The position numbers and the translations under genes were made by a program. Below are positions 24,509 through 36,426 of a stretch of DNA of 64,000 nt, piece after piece; position 1 is the first letter of the stretch; each line of letters begins with the position of its first letter. This DNA is from Anastatus disparis (taxonomy: Eukaryota > Arthropoda > Insecta > Hymenoptera > Eupelmidae). Below the pieces are notes generated by a model, which did not search any database, was not told where the DNA came from, and saw nothing but the letters and a program-made list of their open reading frames with translations. The stretch is taken from assembly GCA_017163975.1 (NCBI GenBank), contig JAFFSR010000370.1, positions 1,488,001-1,552,000 on the forward strand, written 5' to 3'.

Positions 24509-24675
24509 AAAAATATATACAAACTCAAGTACGTGTGTCATGCATGCAAATTGTCATGAAACGTCTCGTGTATATAAACCTGTGTGTATGTGCGCGTGTG
24601 AATTAACATTAAATATCCCATGTATATGTGTACACAGATATACACACGTATATATGTGTATATATATATATATAT

Positions 24676-24746
<71 letters not shown>

Positions 24747-25266
24747 TAAGCCCATGTGTGTGTGTACATGCGAATTGACAGAAACGGTCCCATATATATA
24801 AATACAAATTTCAAATACATGTTTAGATGTGTTTGCGTGTTCGAGTTGACAAGATATGTCAAATATATGAAAACCGGTGCGTGCGTGTTGACATGATACG
24901 TCCCATATATGTGAACCTAAGGGCGCTTGGATAGGTGTGTTAAAGTTGTCATGAAATGTCGCATATATATAAACCTGTATAGGCGTGGGTAATAATTGAC
25001 GTGAAGAATCCTATGTATATTAACGTGTGTGCATGCATGCAAATCGATATGAAATGTACCATATGTATAAACCTGTGTGTGTGTGCGTGCGTGCGAATTG
25101 ACATGGGAAATCCCATGTATATTAACGTACGTGTGCATGCATGCGAATCGACATGAAATGTCCAATATATATAAACCTGTGTGTTTGTATGCGTTTGAAT
25201 TGACATTAAAAATCCCATGTATATTAACGTGTGTGTGCATGCATGCGCAACGACATGTACTGTCCC

Positions 25267-25297
<31 letters not shown>

Positions 25298-25315
25298 TGT
25301 AAACGACATGAAATA

Positions 25316-25363
<48 letters not shown>

Positions 25364-25676
25364 GTATGTGCGTACGTTCCAATTGACGTGAAAAATCCAA
25401 TATTTATTAAAGTTTGTGTGCATGCATGCGAATTGACATGAAATGTCCCATATATATGTAAACCTGTGTGTGTGCGTTCGAATTGACGTGAAAAATCCAA
25501 TATATATTAACGTGCGTGTGCATGCATGCGAATCGACATGAAATGTCCCATATATATATATAAACCTAAGGTTACTAGGATGGGTGTGTGCGTGTTGTCA
25601 TAAAATGTCCCACATATATAAAAAAGCCTGTCATTATGAGTATGTACGAGTTGACATGAAATGTCCCATATATAAT

Positions 25677-25724
<48 letters not shown>

Positions 25725-26190
25725 CGCATTAGCATGAAATGTCCCATATATATAAACCTGTGTGTGTGCTTTCGAATTGACGTGAAAAATCCTATGTTTA
25801 TTAACGTGCGTGTGCATGCGTGCGAATCGACATGAAATGTCCCATATATGTAAATCTAAGGGTACACGAATGGGTGTGTGCGTGTTGTCATGAAATGTAC
25901 CACATATAAAGAAAACCTGTACTTACGAGTACGTGCTAACCGACATGAAATATCCCATGTATGTATGTATGTATGTATGTATGTATATATATATACATAT
26001 ATATAAACCAAAATATATACGGGTCAACGGGTGCAAGTTGACATGAAACGGACCATGTATATATATATCAACTTGTCCGTATGTGTGCGTGTGGGTCGAC
26101 ATGAAATGTTGCATATATATGAGCCTAGGTGCGTATGTATGTGCGCGTCCACATATGTTTTTCTATATACATATATATGATACAAATTCC
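24318..26190 (-). repeat. TA-rich minisatellite, right arm of hAT-2 (inverted copy of left arm)
   Basis: This is the reverse complement of the left-arm minisatellite: TTGACATGAAATGTCCCATA with (TA)n and GT-rich runs. The outer ~150 bases (26030-26190) mirror 14835-14980 closely. It differs from the left arm in copy number and microsatellite lengths. Confidence 0.9.
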
Positions 26191-27227
26191 TTAGTACGTT
26201 TAATTAAAAAGGAATTGTGGAATTTTTAATTAAAGCCCTCGAATTCACAAATCATAATCATAACTGACGCTCTTTCAATTCACGATTACATTTTGATTTC
26301 TTAATTGAAATTTATTTAATTAAGGATTCCTTTTGATTTTGGAATTAAAGCCCTTTCAATTCACGATTAAATTTTGATTTCTTAATTGAAATTTATTTAA
26401 TTAAGAATTCCTTTTGATTTTGGAATTAAAGCCCTTTCAATTCACGATTACATTTTGATTTCTTAATTGAAATTTATTTAATTAAGGATTCCTTTTGATT
26501 TTGGAATTAAGGGGAATCCTCATACCGACATAGAGTTCTACCTTATCTACATTTAAATTATGAATCTTAATAAAAATTTAACTATTCATGACTGAAATTC
26601 GTAGAAGAGGCACATTCTTGACATTCTAAAGAATTTATTGCAACGTTAAAAGACAGAATAAAAGTAAAAATGAAGACAAAAACTGCTTAATACGATTATT
26701 CATAACTACATTGAAAAGTTAATCGTATTAAGCAGTTTTCGCCTTTATTTTTACCCTAATATTGTCTTTTAACGTTGCAATGAATTCTTTGGCATGTTAA
26801 GAATGTGCCTCTTCTATGAATTTTAGTCAAAAATAGTTAAATTTTTATTAAAATGCATAATTCAAATATAGATAAGGTAGATCTCTGTGCCGGTATGAGG
26901 ACACCCCTTAAAGCCCTTTCAATTCACGATTAAATTTTGATTTCTTAATTGAAATTTATTTAATTAAGAATTCCTTTTGATTTTGTAATTAAAGCCCTTT
27001 CAATTCACGATTACATTTTGATTTCTTAATTGAAATTTATTTAATTGAGAATTCCTTTTGATTTTTTAATTAAAGCCTTTTCAATTCACGATTAGATTTT
27101 GATTTGTTAATTAAAATATTTTTAATTATTAATTTAAAAGGAATTGTTAATTAAATAAAACTTTAATTACAAATTCAAAAATGATTCGTGATTCAAATAA
27201 TTTTTAATTACTTTTTTCGCAACCCTG
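26191..27227 (-). repeat. 81-bp subterminal repeats, right arm of hAT-2
   Basis: These are the 14330-14815 units in reverse orientation, with GCCCTTTCAATTCACGATTA repeated. They are interrupted by a TTAA-flanked MITE at 26511-26907 and end at GCAACCCTG. Confidence 0.9.
26511..26907. mobile_element. Palindromic TTAA-type MITE, 397 bp
   Basis: TTAA flanks both sides (26507-26510 and 26908-26911). The ends GGGGAATCCTCATACCG and CGGTATGAGGACACCCC are inverted, and the element folds over its whole length around ACTGCTTAATACGATTA. A TTAA target points to piggyBac or Kolobok. It is absent from the left arm, so it is younger than the hAT-2 arms. Confidence 0.85.
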
Positions 27228-27766
27228 CTGTGATAGATGCAATCGTCATGTCGTTAAACCAAAGAATCATTGCTTATAAGAAAGCAGAAGAGTATTTTAG
27301 ATTTTTAAGGGATTTCAAAAGTCTCACTAGTCAAGAAATAAAAAAGCACACAGACAAATTATTAAAATTATATGAGATTGATTTGGAAGACATCTTAGTT
27401 GAAGAACTTGTGCGATTTAAACATTTTTTTCAAGATTGCGCTGATGATATTGTAGACAATAATGAAAAAATATGTACAGAATTAAAAATGTTTAAATTGA
27501 TCATTGATAAAGATTTAAAAAGTGTTTTTCCAAATGTCTACAATTTATGAAAAATCTATCTTGTGCTAATGACAACAAACTGCACTGCAGAGAGAGCGTT
27601 TTCAAAATTAAAATTAGTTTTGACTCGATTAAGGTCTTCAATGCGTCAAGATCGTTTAAATGATTTATCCCTGATGAGCATTGAAAGTGATCTCTTAAGA
27701 AAAATTTCTTTCAATGACATAGTAAATGATTTCGCAGAAAAAAAATCACGTAAAGTAATTTTGTAG
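27228..27766 (+). pseudogene. hAT-1 transposase, 3' portion with the hAT C-terminal dimerisation domain
   Basis: This continues the transposase beyond the nested hAT-2. The frame through 27550 reads DAIVMSLNQRIIAYKKAEEY and is followed by a stop at 27548-27550. After a frame change, 27563-27766 carries AERAFSKLKLVLTRLRS, the conserved hAT C-terminal dimerisation motif. The frame ends at 27766. Together with 12305-14279 this accounts for one transposase gene with an internal deletion. Confidence 0.9.
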
Positions 27767-27995
27767 ATTACATACTTTTAAAAACTTGTCAGTACTTCTT
27801 ACTAATATCTCTTGTCTTAAAATGTAATAATTTATTTAACTAAAATAAAAATAAAAAAGAGAGTTTTTGTTACTGAATTTGTAGTTAATTTTATTACTTA
27901 TATTATATAAAATTTAATAGTTGTTTTCATACTTTCCTTACATAGGCCCCCACCAAAATTTGCCTAGAGCTCTATCCATAGTTAATCCGGCACTG
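27767..27995 (+). other. hAT-1 3' non-coding end
   Basis: An AT-rich tail leads to GGCCCCCACCAAAAT and the terminal TAATCCGGCACTG. Confidence 0.7.
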
Positions 27996-29405
27996 TACTG
28001 ATTTAATTAGATATTATATTACCACTTTCATTAAATCACTTTAATGTTTAAGAATATATTTGATAAGTTAAATGAAATATTTATTAAACCAAACATATTT
28101 ATTTTATTATTTATATAAAATTATTATTGACTCATGAATATATTTCACTAATTTAATTAAATATTGTATTAACACTTCTAAAAAATTACTTTAATGGTTA
28201 AAAATATATATTTGATTATCTTAATGGAATATTTATTAAACCAAATAGATTCATTCTATTATTTTCATGAAATTGTTATTGGAACAAGAATATATTTCAC
28301 TGATTTAATTAAATATTGTATAACCACTTTCATTGAATCACTTTAATGTTTAAGAATATATTTAAGTATTTGAATGAAATATTTATTGAACCAAATATAT
28401 TTATTCTATTATTTATATAGAATCATTATTGACTCAAGAATATATTTCACTGATTTAATTAAATATTATATTACCACTTTTATTGAATTACTTTAATGTT
28501 CAATAATATTAGATTATTTTAATGAAATATTTATAAAACCAAATATATTTATTATATTATTTCTATGAATTTGTTATTGAAACAAGAATATATTTTACTG
28601 ATTTAATTAGATATTATATTACCACTTTCATTAAATTATTTTAATGTTCAATAATATATTTGAGTATCTTAATGAAATATTTACTGAACCAAATATATTT
28701 ATTTTATTATTTCTATCTAATTCTTATTGAAACGAGAATATATTTTACTGATTTAAATAAATCTTATATTACTACTTTTATTAAATTAATTTGATGTTAA
28801 ATAATATATTTGATTATTTTAATAAAATATTTATTAAGCCAAAAATATTTATTTTATTATTCCTATGAAATTGTTGTTGAATCAAGAAGATATTCCACCG
28901 ATTTAATTAAATATTATTTTAACACTTCTATTAAATCACTTTAATGTTTAATAATATATTTGATTATCTTAATGAAATATTTATTAAACCGAATATATTT
29001 ATTTTATTATTTCTATCAAATTATTATTAAATCAAGAATATATTTCACTGATTTAATTAAATATTATTCTATCACTTTCATTAAATTACTTTAATGTTCA
29101 ATAATATATTTGATTATTTTAATGAATTATTTATTAAACCAATTATATTTATTCTATTATTCCTATAAAATTGTTATTAAAACAAAAATATGATTTACTG
29201 ATTTAAATAAATCTTATATTACTACTTCTATTAAATTACTTTAATGTTTAATAAAATACTTGATTATTTTAATAGAATATTTATCAAGCCAAAAATATTT
29301 ATTTTATTATTTCTATGTAATTGTTGATAAATCAAGAATATATTTTACTGATTTAATTTAATATTGTATTAACACTTCTATTAAATTACTTTAATGTTTA
29401 ATAAT
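27996..29405 (+). repeat. ~150-bp satellite, block B
   Basis: The array resumes exactly at the hAT-1 TSD and shows the same monomer variants as block A, including the ATTCATTCTATTATTTTCAT variant near 28250. Confidence 0.95.
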
Positions 29406-30042
29406 AAAAATTGATTTTTAACACTTTTCGGAATATTTTGATATTAGATTGTTACTTTGAGATCAAATTTTTCGACGACTAATGTTTTATACGGAAAAAA
29501 GAAAAATAACTTTAAATATCAGTTTGTTTATAAGAATTACTATTCAACAGAGTTTGCGTGCTGACAATTACTCATTTTACATCACAATTTAATTTATGTA
29601 TTTATCTTTATGTATTTATTTTTATCATTTCATTAAGTACTTTATGCATTATATATTTTGTTTTTATTACACAATAAATTGCATTCAAACAAAAATCATT
29701 TGCACCTAAATATTTATCGATTTCAAATTAAAAAATTGATAAATGCTGTTTTAAAATAAATTTTTTTTAATAAAATTAACTAAACAAAACGTATAAAATT
29801 AATTATTTGAAAATAAATTCTATATCTCGTTTAATATATTGGTACAGTAAATTAAACGATAATGTTTTTCTTAAAAATAAGGAGTATTACTTTCCCTCGA
29901 TTCGTTTTAAGTATAAACAAGTAAGAAGGATTGTCTTTAGGAGAGCTGCAATAAAATTTTTAAAATAATTTCCTTAGTTAAAAGTTTCAAAGATTTACTC
30001 ACTTATTAAAATTTAAAAATATCTATTAAAATCGAAATTAGA

Positions 30043-30242
30043 GCCGGTGAGTAGCTCAGTCGGTAGAGCGTTAGATTTTGTAGTCTCGGGGATCTGAGTT
30101 CGAATCCCGCTCTCGGCAGCCGATAGATAGAAGCACCACTGTACGTTACATCTGCTTTGTTCACAAACACAATTACGCGATTTGTCACTGATTAGCATTA
30201 CAAATAATATAAATATAGCGACGTTAAAGAAGGAAAAAAAAT
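30043..30242 (+). mobile_element. tRNA-derived SINE, copy 2 (left palindrome arm)
   Basis: The head is tRNA-like with TAGCTCAGTCGGTAGAGCG (A box) and GAGTTCGAATCCCGC (B box). The body and ATAGCGACGTTAAAG tail match copy 1. The left half looks closer to a true tRNA than copy 1. Any TSD is imperfect. Confidence 0.9.
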
Positions 30243-30926
30243 CATTAAAATTGTTTTCTTCTTAACTACTATAAGAATCAAGGTGAATCACTTCAATATT
30301 TATTTGTGATTACTTTTCCATAATCTTCAAAATTAACTTAAAAAAATCCATATTTTAAAAATGAATATTAATTTAATGTATAATAAAAAAATCAGAAGAT
30401 AGACAAGTATATATTAATTTGTGGATTTTAAACCATAAAGAAGAGGGGCTGCCAAGTATGTTTATGGTTATTTTTTTACAAATAAAGCTGGCTTTATTTG
30501 AATTAAATATTTTATTGTATCAAATAAGAGATTAATAATTCATGAAAAAATATTTCAGTTTTGCTTTTATATACTTGTCTATGTTCTGAGTGATTTCATA
30601 ACTTTCTCTTGTTTGATTCTTTGATTATCATTCCCTTAATGAAAGTTTAAATTCATTTTTAGGAGATGAAAAACAAACTCATACTTGTCTTATTTCATAC
30701 TTTCGCAGAAAGTAAGTTTTGAAATGAAATGTACTTGTCAATCCACAAATTAATATATACTTGTCTATCTTCTGATTTTTTTATTATACATTAAATTAAT
30801 ATTCATTTTTAAAATATGGATTTTTTTAAGTTAATTTTGAAGATTATGGAAAAGTAATCACAAATAAATATTGAAGTGATTCAACTTGATTCTTATAGTA
30901 GTTAAGAAGAAAACAATTTAAATGAT

Positions 30927-31126
30927 TTTTTTTCCTTCTTTAACGTCGCTATATTTATATTATTTGTAATGCTAATCAGTGACAAATCGCGTAATTGTGT
31001 TTGTGAACAAAGCAGATGTAACGTACAGTGGTGCTTCTATCTATCGGCTGCCGAGAGCGGGATTCGAACTCAGATCCCCGAGACTACAAAATCTAACGCT
31101 CTACCGACTGAGCTACTCACCGGCTC
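30927..31126 (-). mobile_element. tRNA-derived SINE, copy 3 (right palindrome arm)
   Basis: This is the mirror copy of the SINE at 30043, nearly identical. It arose through the palindrome's duplication rather than a separate insertion. Confidence 0.9.
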
Positions 31127-31806
31127 TAATTTCGATTTTAATAGATATTTTTAAATTTTAATAAGTGAGTAAATCTTTGAAACTTTTAACTAAGGAAATT
31201 ATTTTAAAAATTTTATTGCAGCTCTCCTAAAGACAATCCTTCTTACTTGTTTATACTTAAAACGAATCGAGGGAAAGTAATACTCCTTATTTTTAAGAAA
31301 AACATTATCGTTTAATTTACTGTACCAATATATTAAACGAGATATAGAATTTATTTTCAAATAATTAATTTTATACGTTTTGTTTAGTTAATTTTATTAA
31401 AAAAAATTTATTTTAAAACAGCATTTATCAATTTTTTAATTTGAAATCGATAAATATTTAGGTGCAAATGATTTTTGTTTGAATGCAATTTATTGTGTAA
31501 TAAAAACAAAATATATAATGCATAAAGTACTTAATGAAATGATAAAAATAAATACATAAAGATAAATACATAAATTAAATTGTGATGTAAAATGAGTAAT
31601 TGTCAGCACGCAAACTCTGTTGAATAGTAATTCTTATAAACAAACTGATATTTAAAGTTATTTTTCTTTTTTCCGTATAAAACATTAGTCGTCGAAAAAT
31701 TTGATCTCAAAGTAACAATCTAATATCAAAATATTCCGAAAAGTGTTAAAAATCAATTTTTAGTCAAATATTGGAGTAAATAATTCTGCATTATTTCCGA
31801 GTACTA

Positions 31807-31934
31807 TGGTCAATGTCCCAATCGCTACTCACAAACCTATTACTAGCCGCTCATTGTTAAAAATTTTTTTTCGTATCTAAATAACATTGAGCGGTTAGTA
31901 ATAGGTTCATGAGTAGCGATTGGGACATTGACCA
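31807..31934. mobile_element. Hairpin MITE, 128 bp, TA target
   Basis: TGGTCAATGTCCCAATCGCT at the left is inverted at the right (to 31934); arms of ~50 bp surround an AT-rich loop. TA lies on both sides (31805-31806 and 31935-31936), which fits Tc1/mariner mobilisation. Confidence 0.8.
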
Positions 31935-32354
31935 TATATTGAACTTGTATAAAAAATTCGTGAAAAATATTGAAAAATAAATTGATTAACATTACGATTC
32001 TGCCTGCAAAAAGAAAAATGTTTCAGTACGAAACGAAAAGAGACGCTACTTGTTGTTTTGCGATGAATGCTGCTGATTTTTTAACAATTAAGATTAACAA
32101 TTAATACGTTACAGTCCTTGAATTTTTTTGTTGTACATATTTGTAAATAAAGTTAATATTTTGTAGCATGAAAATTTATAATACATGAAATTATAAATTC
32201 AAAAAAAATCTACAATCGCATAAAATTTTTCAACTGAATATTGATTTACATTGTGGATAGTAAACAACTATAGCGTAATTAAATAAATCATTTTATTAGC
32301 TTTTAATAATTTATAAATAAAAGTATTTTTACAATAGTTACTTATTGTAGTTAA

Positions 32355-32952
32355 AAAATATTTACAATAATAACTTTAATACTTCTTGTAATCTCTGTTT
32401 TTTATCTTCTGTTAAACGATATTCATGATAAGGTTTCCCATCTATTGTTGAAAGTTGTTCTAATCTTTTGTCATAATCATGACATTCTGCTGTTTCTTGA
32501 AATTGTTCTAAATTTTCTGATACAAATGCAAATGTAGGTATAGTATAAGAATAAATTCTTGCATCACACGCACTTTTGCTACTAAAACCTTTGGTTACTC
32601 TTTTATTGCAAAAACCCTAAAATCTTCTGGAAGATTTTTATTTATACTATCTTTACATGGATTTTCAGCTAAAAGAAAGTCAATTTATTACATTTTGAAA
32701 TATAATTTAAATAATTGAATTCAAATACGAGTTGAAAAATTTTTTTTAATAAATTAATTTTTTTCTAAATTATTGTGTATTATACTTACTCTGTAACCAA
32801 TGAATAAAATAATAATCAAAAAATGTTGTAAAACGTCCTTTTTTAAATTCAAAATCCCTTCGTTTTAATATCTGATCCGTGCCTGCTAGTAAAACACTGC
32901 TTACAAGTTCATCAAGAAGTGCTTTCTCTACATTATTTTTTAAAGTAACCAA
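32355..32952 (-). pseudogene. PUS1: tRNA pseudouridine synthase A (PUS1/TruA family) fragment with a retained intron
   Basis: The family makes pseudouridine in tRNAs. On the minus strand, exon 32952-32790 (VEKALLDELVSS...) joins 32668 downward across a 121-bp interval (32669-32789) with GTAAGT at its 5' end and TTTCTTTTAG at its 3' end. The reading phase is kept across it. The second part reads INKNLPEDFRVFAIK and then SACDARIYSYTIPTFAF, the conserved TruA-like core. A 1-base deletion near 32603 shifts the frame between those two pieces. The catalytic Asp region is degraded or missing, and both ends of the protein are absent. The intron shows this is a genomic fragment, not a retrocopy. Homology is recognised by eye. 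Confidence 0.8.
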
Positions 32953-33015
32953 TAAATAAATATAACCAACAAAAATAAATAAATAAAAAATAATATAACC
33001 AAAAATATGTCATCA

Positions 33016-33016
33016 T

Positions 33017-33079
<63 letters not shown>
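33016..33079. repeat. (CA)n(TA)n microsatellite
   Basis: A compound dinucleotide run of about 14 bases of CA followed by about 50 of TA. Confidence 0.95.
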
Positions 33080-33080
<1 letters not shown>

Positions 33081-33403
33081 CGAAGCGATCGAGTCGAGAT
33101 ATCGAAAAAACCGGAAGTGAGATCTGAAGACAAAAAAAAATCAAAAAATCATCCAAAATATTTATATTATTCAATATCTTCAAAATAAAATAATCTTTTA
33201 AAACGAAACTTTTAAAATTATATACTAATTAAAAAATACTTTGGAATTTTACTTAAAAGTCCTGTATGAAGGATATACATTTTTTATAAGAACAAATCTA
33301 ATATTTCCAATACTCATATCAATGTATAATGGAACGCGGTCGCTTGTCAGGCTTTTATACATTCAAACTCATACTTGTCTTCGGAGCGCTCCCACGCTCC
33401 TTG

Positions 33404-34500
33404 ATATTTGATTATCTTAATAAAATATTTATTAAACCGAATATATTTATTTTATTATTTCTATCAAATTATTATTGAAGCAGGAATATATTTCACTGAT
33501 TTATTTAGATATCATTTTACCGCTTTCATTAAATTACTTTAATGTTCAATAATATATTTGGTATTTTAATGAAATATTTATTAAACCAAATATATTTATT
33601 TCATTATTTTTATCAAATTGTTATTGAATCAAGAATATATTTCACTCATTTAATTGAATATTATATTACCACTTTTAATAAATTACTTTAATGTTCAATA
33701 ATATTAGATTATTTTAATGAAATATTTATAAAACTAAATATATTTATTATATTATTTTTATGAATTTGTTATTGAAACAAGAATATATTTCACTGATTTA
33801 ATTAAATAATATATTACCACTTTCATCAAATTACTTTAATGTTCATTAATATATTTGATTATTTTAATGAAATATTTATCAAACTAAATATATTTATTTT
33901 ATTATTCCTATAAAGTTGTTATTGAAATAAGAATATATTTTACTGATTTAATTAGATATTATAGTACCACTCTCATTAAATTATTTTAATGTTCAATAAT
34001 ATATTTGAGTATCTTAATGAAATATTTACTAAACCAAATATATTTATTTTATTATTTCTATGAAATTCTTATTGAAACAACAATATATTTTACTGATTTA
34101 AATAAATCTTATATTACTACTTTTATTAAATTACTTTAATGTTTAATAAAATACTTGAGTATTTTAATAAAATATTTATTAAGCCAAAAATATTTATTTT
34201 ATAATTCCTATGAAATTGTTGTTGAATCAAGAATATATTTCACCGATTTAATTAAATATTATTTTCACACTTCTATTAAATCACTTTAATGTTTAATAAT
34301 ATATTTGATTATCTTAATGAAATATTTATTAAACCGAATATATTTATTTTATTATTTCTATCAAATTATTATTAAATTAGGAATATATTTCACTGATTTA
34401 ATTAAATATTATTCTACCACTTTCATTAACTTACTTTAATGTTCAATAATATATTTGATTATTTTAATGAAATATTTATTAAACCAAATATATTCATTCT
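33404..34500 (+). repeat. ~150-bp satellite, block C
   Basis: About seven monomers of the same satellite, ending at the TSD TCT of the next palindrome. Confidence 0.95.
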
Positions 34501-36426
34501 GAGTCAAACTTTCTGAAGTGGGCCACTAAAAATCGAGTAGTTAAATTTAATATAATTTTTCACAGATAATTGAAGGTTTATATGTCAAAATCAATGTCTT
34601 AAAATATTTTTGGAAAATTTCAATTTTTGAAATATTTATAAACAAATGAATTTTTTTTCGCTATTTTGATAAAATAGTGATTTCTCAGCAACTATTCGAT
34701 AAAAATTAACGAAATTTGGTTTAGATATGTATTAATACTAATCGAATAATATACTAAAAACTGTTTTTATAAAAACCGAAAATTATTTTTAAAAAAACCA
34801 TTTTGCAATAAGCTATTGAAAATTTATTCAACTTCTCCTAAGGCTAGGAAATTTTTTCAGGGGGATTTGATTTTTAAAGCATAAAACTAAAAATATGTGG
34901 AAGAAAATTTTAGTGCACTTAATTAGAAAAATAATTATGCATTTTTAAATACTGGAGTATGAGCGCAGACTGACTGGTTTTTGGCTTGTAAAATGAAAAC
35001 TACTAAGAGAATTACTATGGTGTCAATAGAAAATTTGTAGGAAATTAAATTATCAAGAAAATGAGAGGTTAAGCGATCTGATCGGTTTATTAGAACCGAA
35101 AAAAATTTGGAAAAACGGGAGAATTTTTCGTTTTTTTCAAAAATTCATAACTTTGTTATTTATGAAGATTAAGAGCTGAAATTTGGCATCGAAGTAAATA
35201 ATTATATCTTCTTTTAACGGTCCGAAGGCAGATACTATCGGATTATTAGTTTCTGCGCATTTGCAATTTTAATTTTTTTTACGCTTTTTTTGCCAGGTTA
35301 TTACTGTTTAAAATCGTTGTACATACTTTTCAAAAGCGGTTTTGAAATCTAGAAATAAAATACCATTAACCATTATTCCAAGTTTTTATTATGAAATATG
35401 CACTATATAACATCAATGTAAACGGCCGAGCATGCGACGGACAGTAAAAAGTGGGGATGTACGGGGAAGCAATATAGATATACAGGCGCGTGCCGTGAAG
35501 CGTTTAATTTTTTTAATTTTTTACACTATTTTAATAAAAACTTAAAATTATGTTTAATAGTATTTTATTTCTAGTTTTCAAAACCGTTTTGGAAAAGTAT
35601 GTACAACGATTTTAAAAAATTAATAACAACCTGACAAAAAAAGCGTAAAAAAATTAAAATTGCAAATGCGCAGAAACTAATAATCCGATAGTATCTGCCT
35701 TCGGACCGTTAAAAGAAGATATAATTATTTACTTCGATGCCAAATTTCAGCTCTTAATCTTCATAAATAACAAAGTTATGAATTTTTGAAAAAAACGAAA
35801 AAATTCTCCGTTTTTCCAAATTTTTTTCGGTTCTAATAAACCGATCAGATCGCTTAACCTCTCATTTTCTTGATAATTTAATTTCCTACAAATTTTCTAT
35901 TGACACCATAGTAATTCTCTTAGTAGTTTTCATTTTACAAGCCAAAAACCAGTCAGTCTGCGCTCATACTCCAGTATTTAAAAATGCATAATTATTTTTC
36001 TAATTAAGTGCACTAAAATTTTCTTCCACATATTTTTAGTTTTATGCTTTAAAAATCAAATCCCCCCTGAAAAAATTTCCTAGCCTTAGGAGAAGTTGAA
36101 TAAATTTTCAATAGCTTATTGCAAAATGGTTTTTTTAAAAATAATTTTCGGTTTTTATAAAAACAGTTTTTAGTATATTATTCGATTAGTATTAATACAT
36201 ATCTAAACCAAATTTCGTTAATTTTTATCGAATAGTTGCTGAGAAATCACTATTTTATCAAAATAGCGAAAAAAAATTCATTTGTTTATAAATATTTCAA
36301 AAATTGAAATTTTCCAAAAATATTTTAAGACATTGATTTTGACATATAAACCTTCAATTATCTGTGAAAAATTATATTAAATTTAACTACTCGATTTTTA
36401 GTGGCCCACTTCAGAAAGTTTGACTC
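34501..36426. mobile_element. Foldback element, 1926 bp, GAGTCAAACTTTC ends, TSD TCT
   Basis: The inverted arms of about 870 bp are nearly identical and start GAGTCAAACTTTCTGAAGTG. A ~175-base unique centre (about 35375-35555) is GC-richer. TCT flanks both ends (34498-34500 and 36427-36429); joining the flanks restores the satellite. It has no reading frame of note and no assigned superfamily. Confidence 0.9.

Larger units (their letters stand above)
14280..27227. mobile_element. hAT-2: 12.9-kb non-autonomous foldback hAT inserted in the hAT-1 transposase, TSD CTGTGATA
   Basis: The ends are CAGGGTTGC and GCAACCCTG. A perfect 8-bp TSD, CTGTGATA, lies at 14272-14279 and 27228-27235, inside transposase codons. 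The left arm (14280 to ~16400) and right arm (~24318-27227) are reverse complements built from 81-bp repeats and a TA-rich minisatellite. The ~7.9-kb centre holds MITEs and a SINE but no transposase. The element is non-autonomous; the hAT label rests on the 8-bp TSD and CAGGG termini. Confidence 0.9.
11485..27995 (+). mobile_element. hAT-1: hAT-superfamily transposon, TSD TACTGATT, split by a nested element
   Basis: The terminal inverted repeats are CAGTGCCGGATTA (left) and TAATCCGGCACTG (right). The 8-bp TSD TACTGATT is perfect at 11477-11484 and 27996-28003 and matches satellite sequence. Both ends carry the subterminal motif GGCCCCCACCAAAAT. Without the nested 12.9-kb element it would be about 3.6 kb. 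The inner gene is a ZMYM1-like hAT transposase, now a pseudogene. Confidence 0.95.
29406..31761. repeat. Near-perfect palindrome, 2.36 kb, SINE in both arms
   Basis: The arms 29406 to ~30434 and ~30741 to 31761 are reverse complements with only a few mismatches, starting AAAAATTGATTTTTAACAC. The ~300-base spacer repeats ACTTGTC words (30570, 30683, 30733). Both arms carry the same SINE at mirrored positions, so the SINE was present before the inverted duplication. Confidence 0.92.
29406..33403. mobile_element. Composite 4-kb insertion in the satellite, type unresolved
   Basis: The satellite stops at ...GTTTAATAAT (29405) and resumes at ATATTTGATTATC (33404), which together restore the satellite consensus. 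The insert holds a 2.36-kb palindrome, a small MITE, a gene fragment and a microsatellite. Its right end has a GGAGCG/CGCTCC hairpin at 33383-33400, three bases from the boundary. A Helitron-like origin would fit gene capture plus a 3' hairpin, but the CTRR end is absent. Confidence 0.55.

Noticed and set aside
24256..26114. Mirror frames of the same kind in the right arm
   Set aside because: Same cause: inverted copy of the minisatellite.
30006..31161. Four frames of 60-61 aa mirrored in the palindrome
   Set aside because: They are translations of the SINE head and body, duplicated by the palindrome.
33383..33403. A definite Helitron 3' end
   Set aside because: The hairpin is present, but the final CTRR motif and a TC start at the other end are not, so it is kept only as a possibility.
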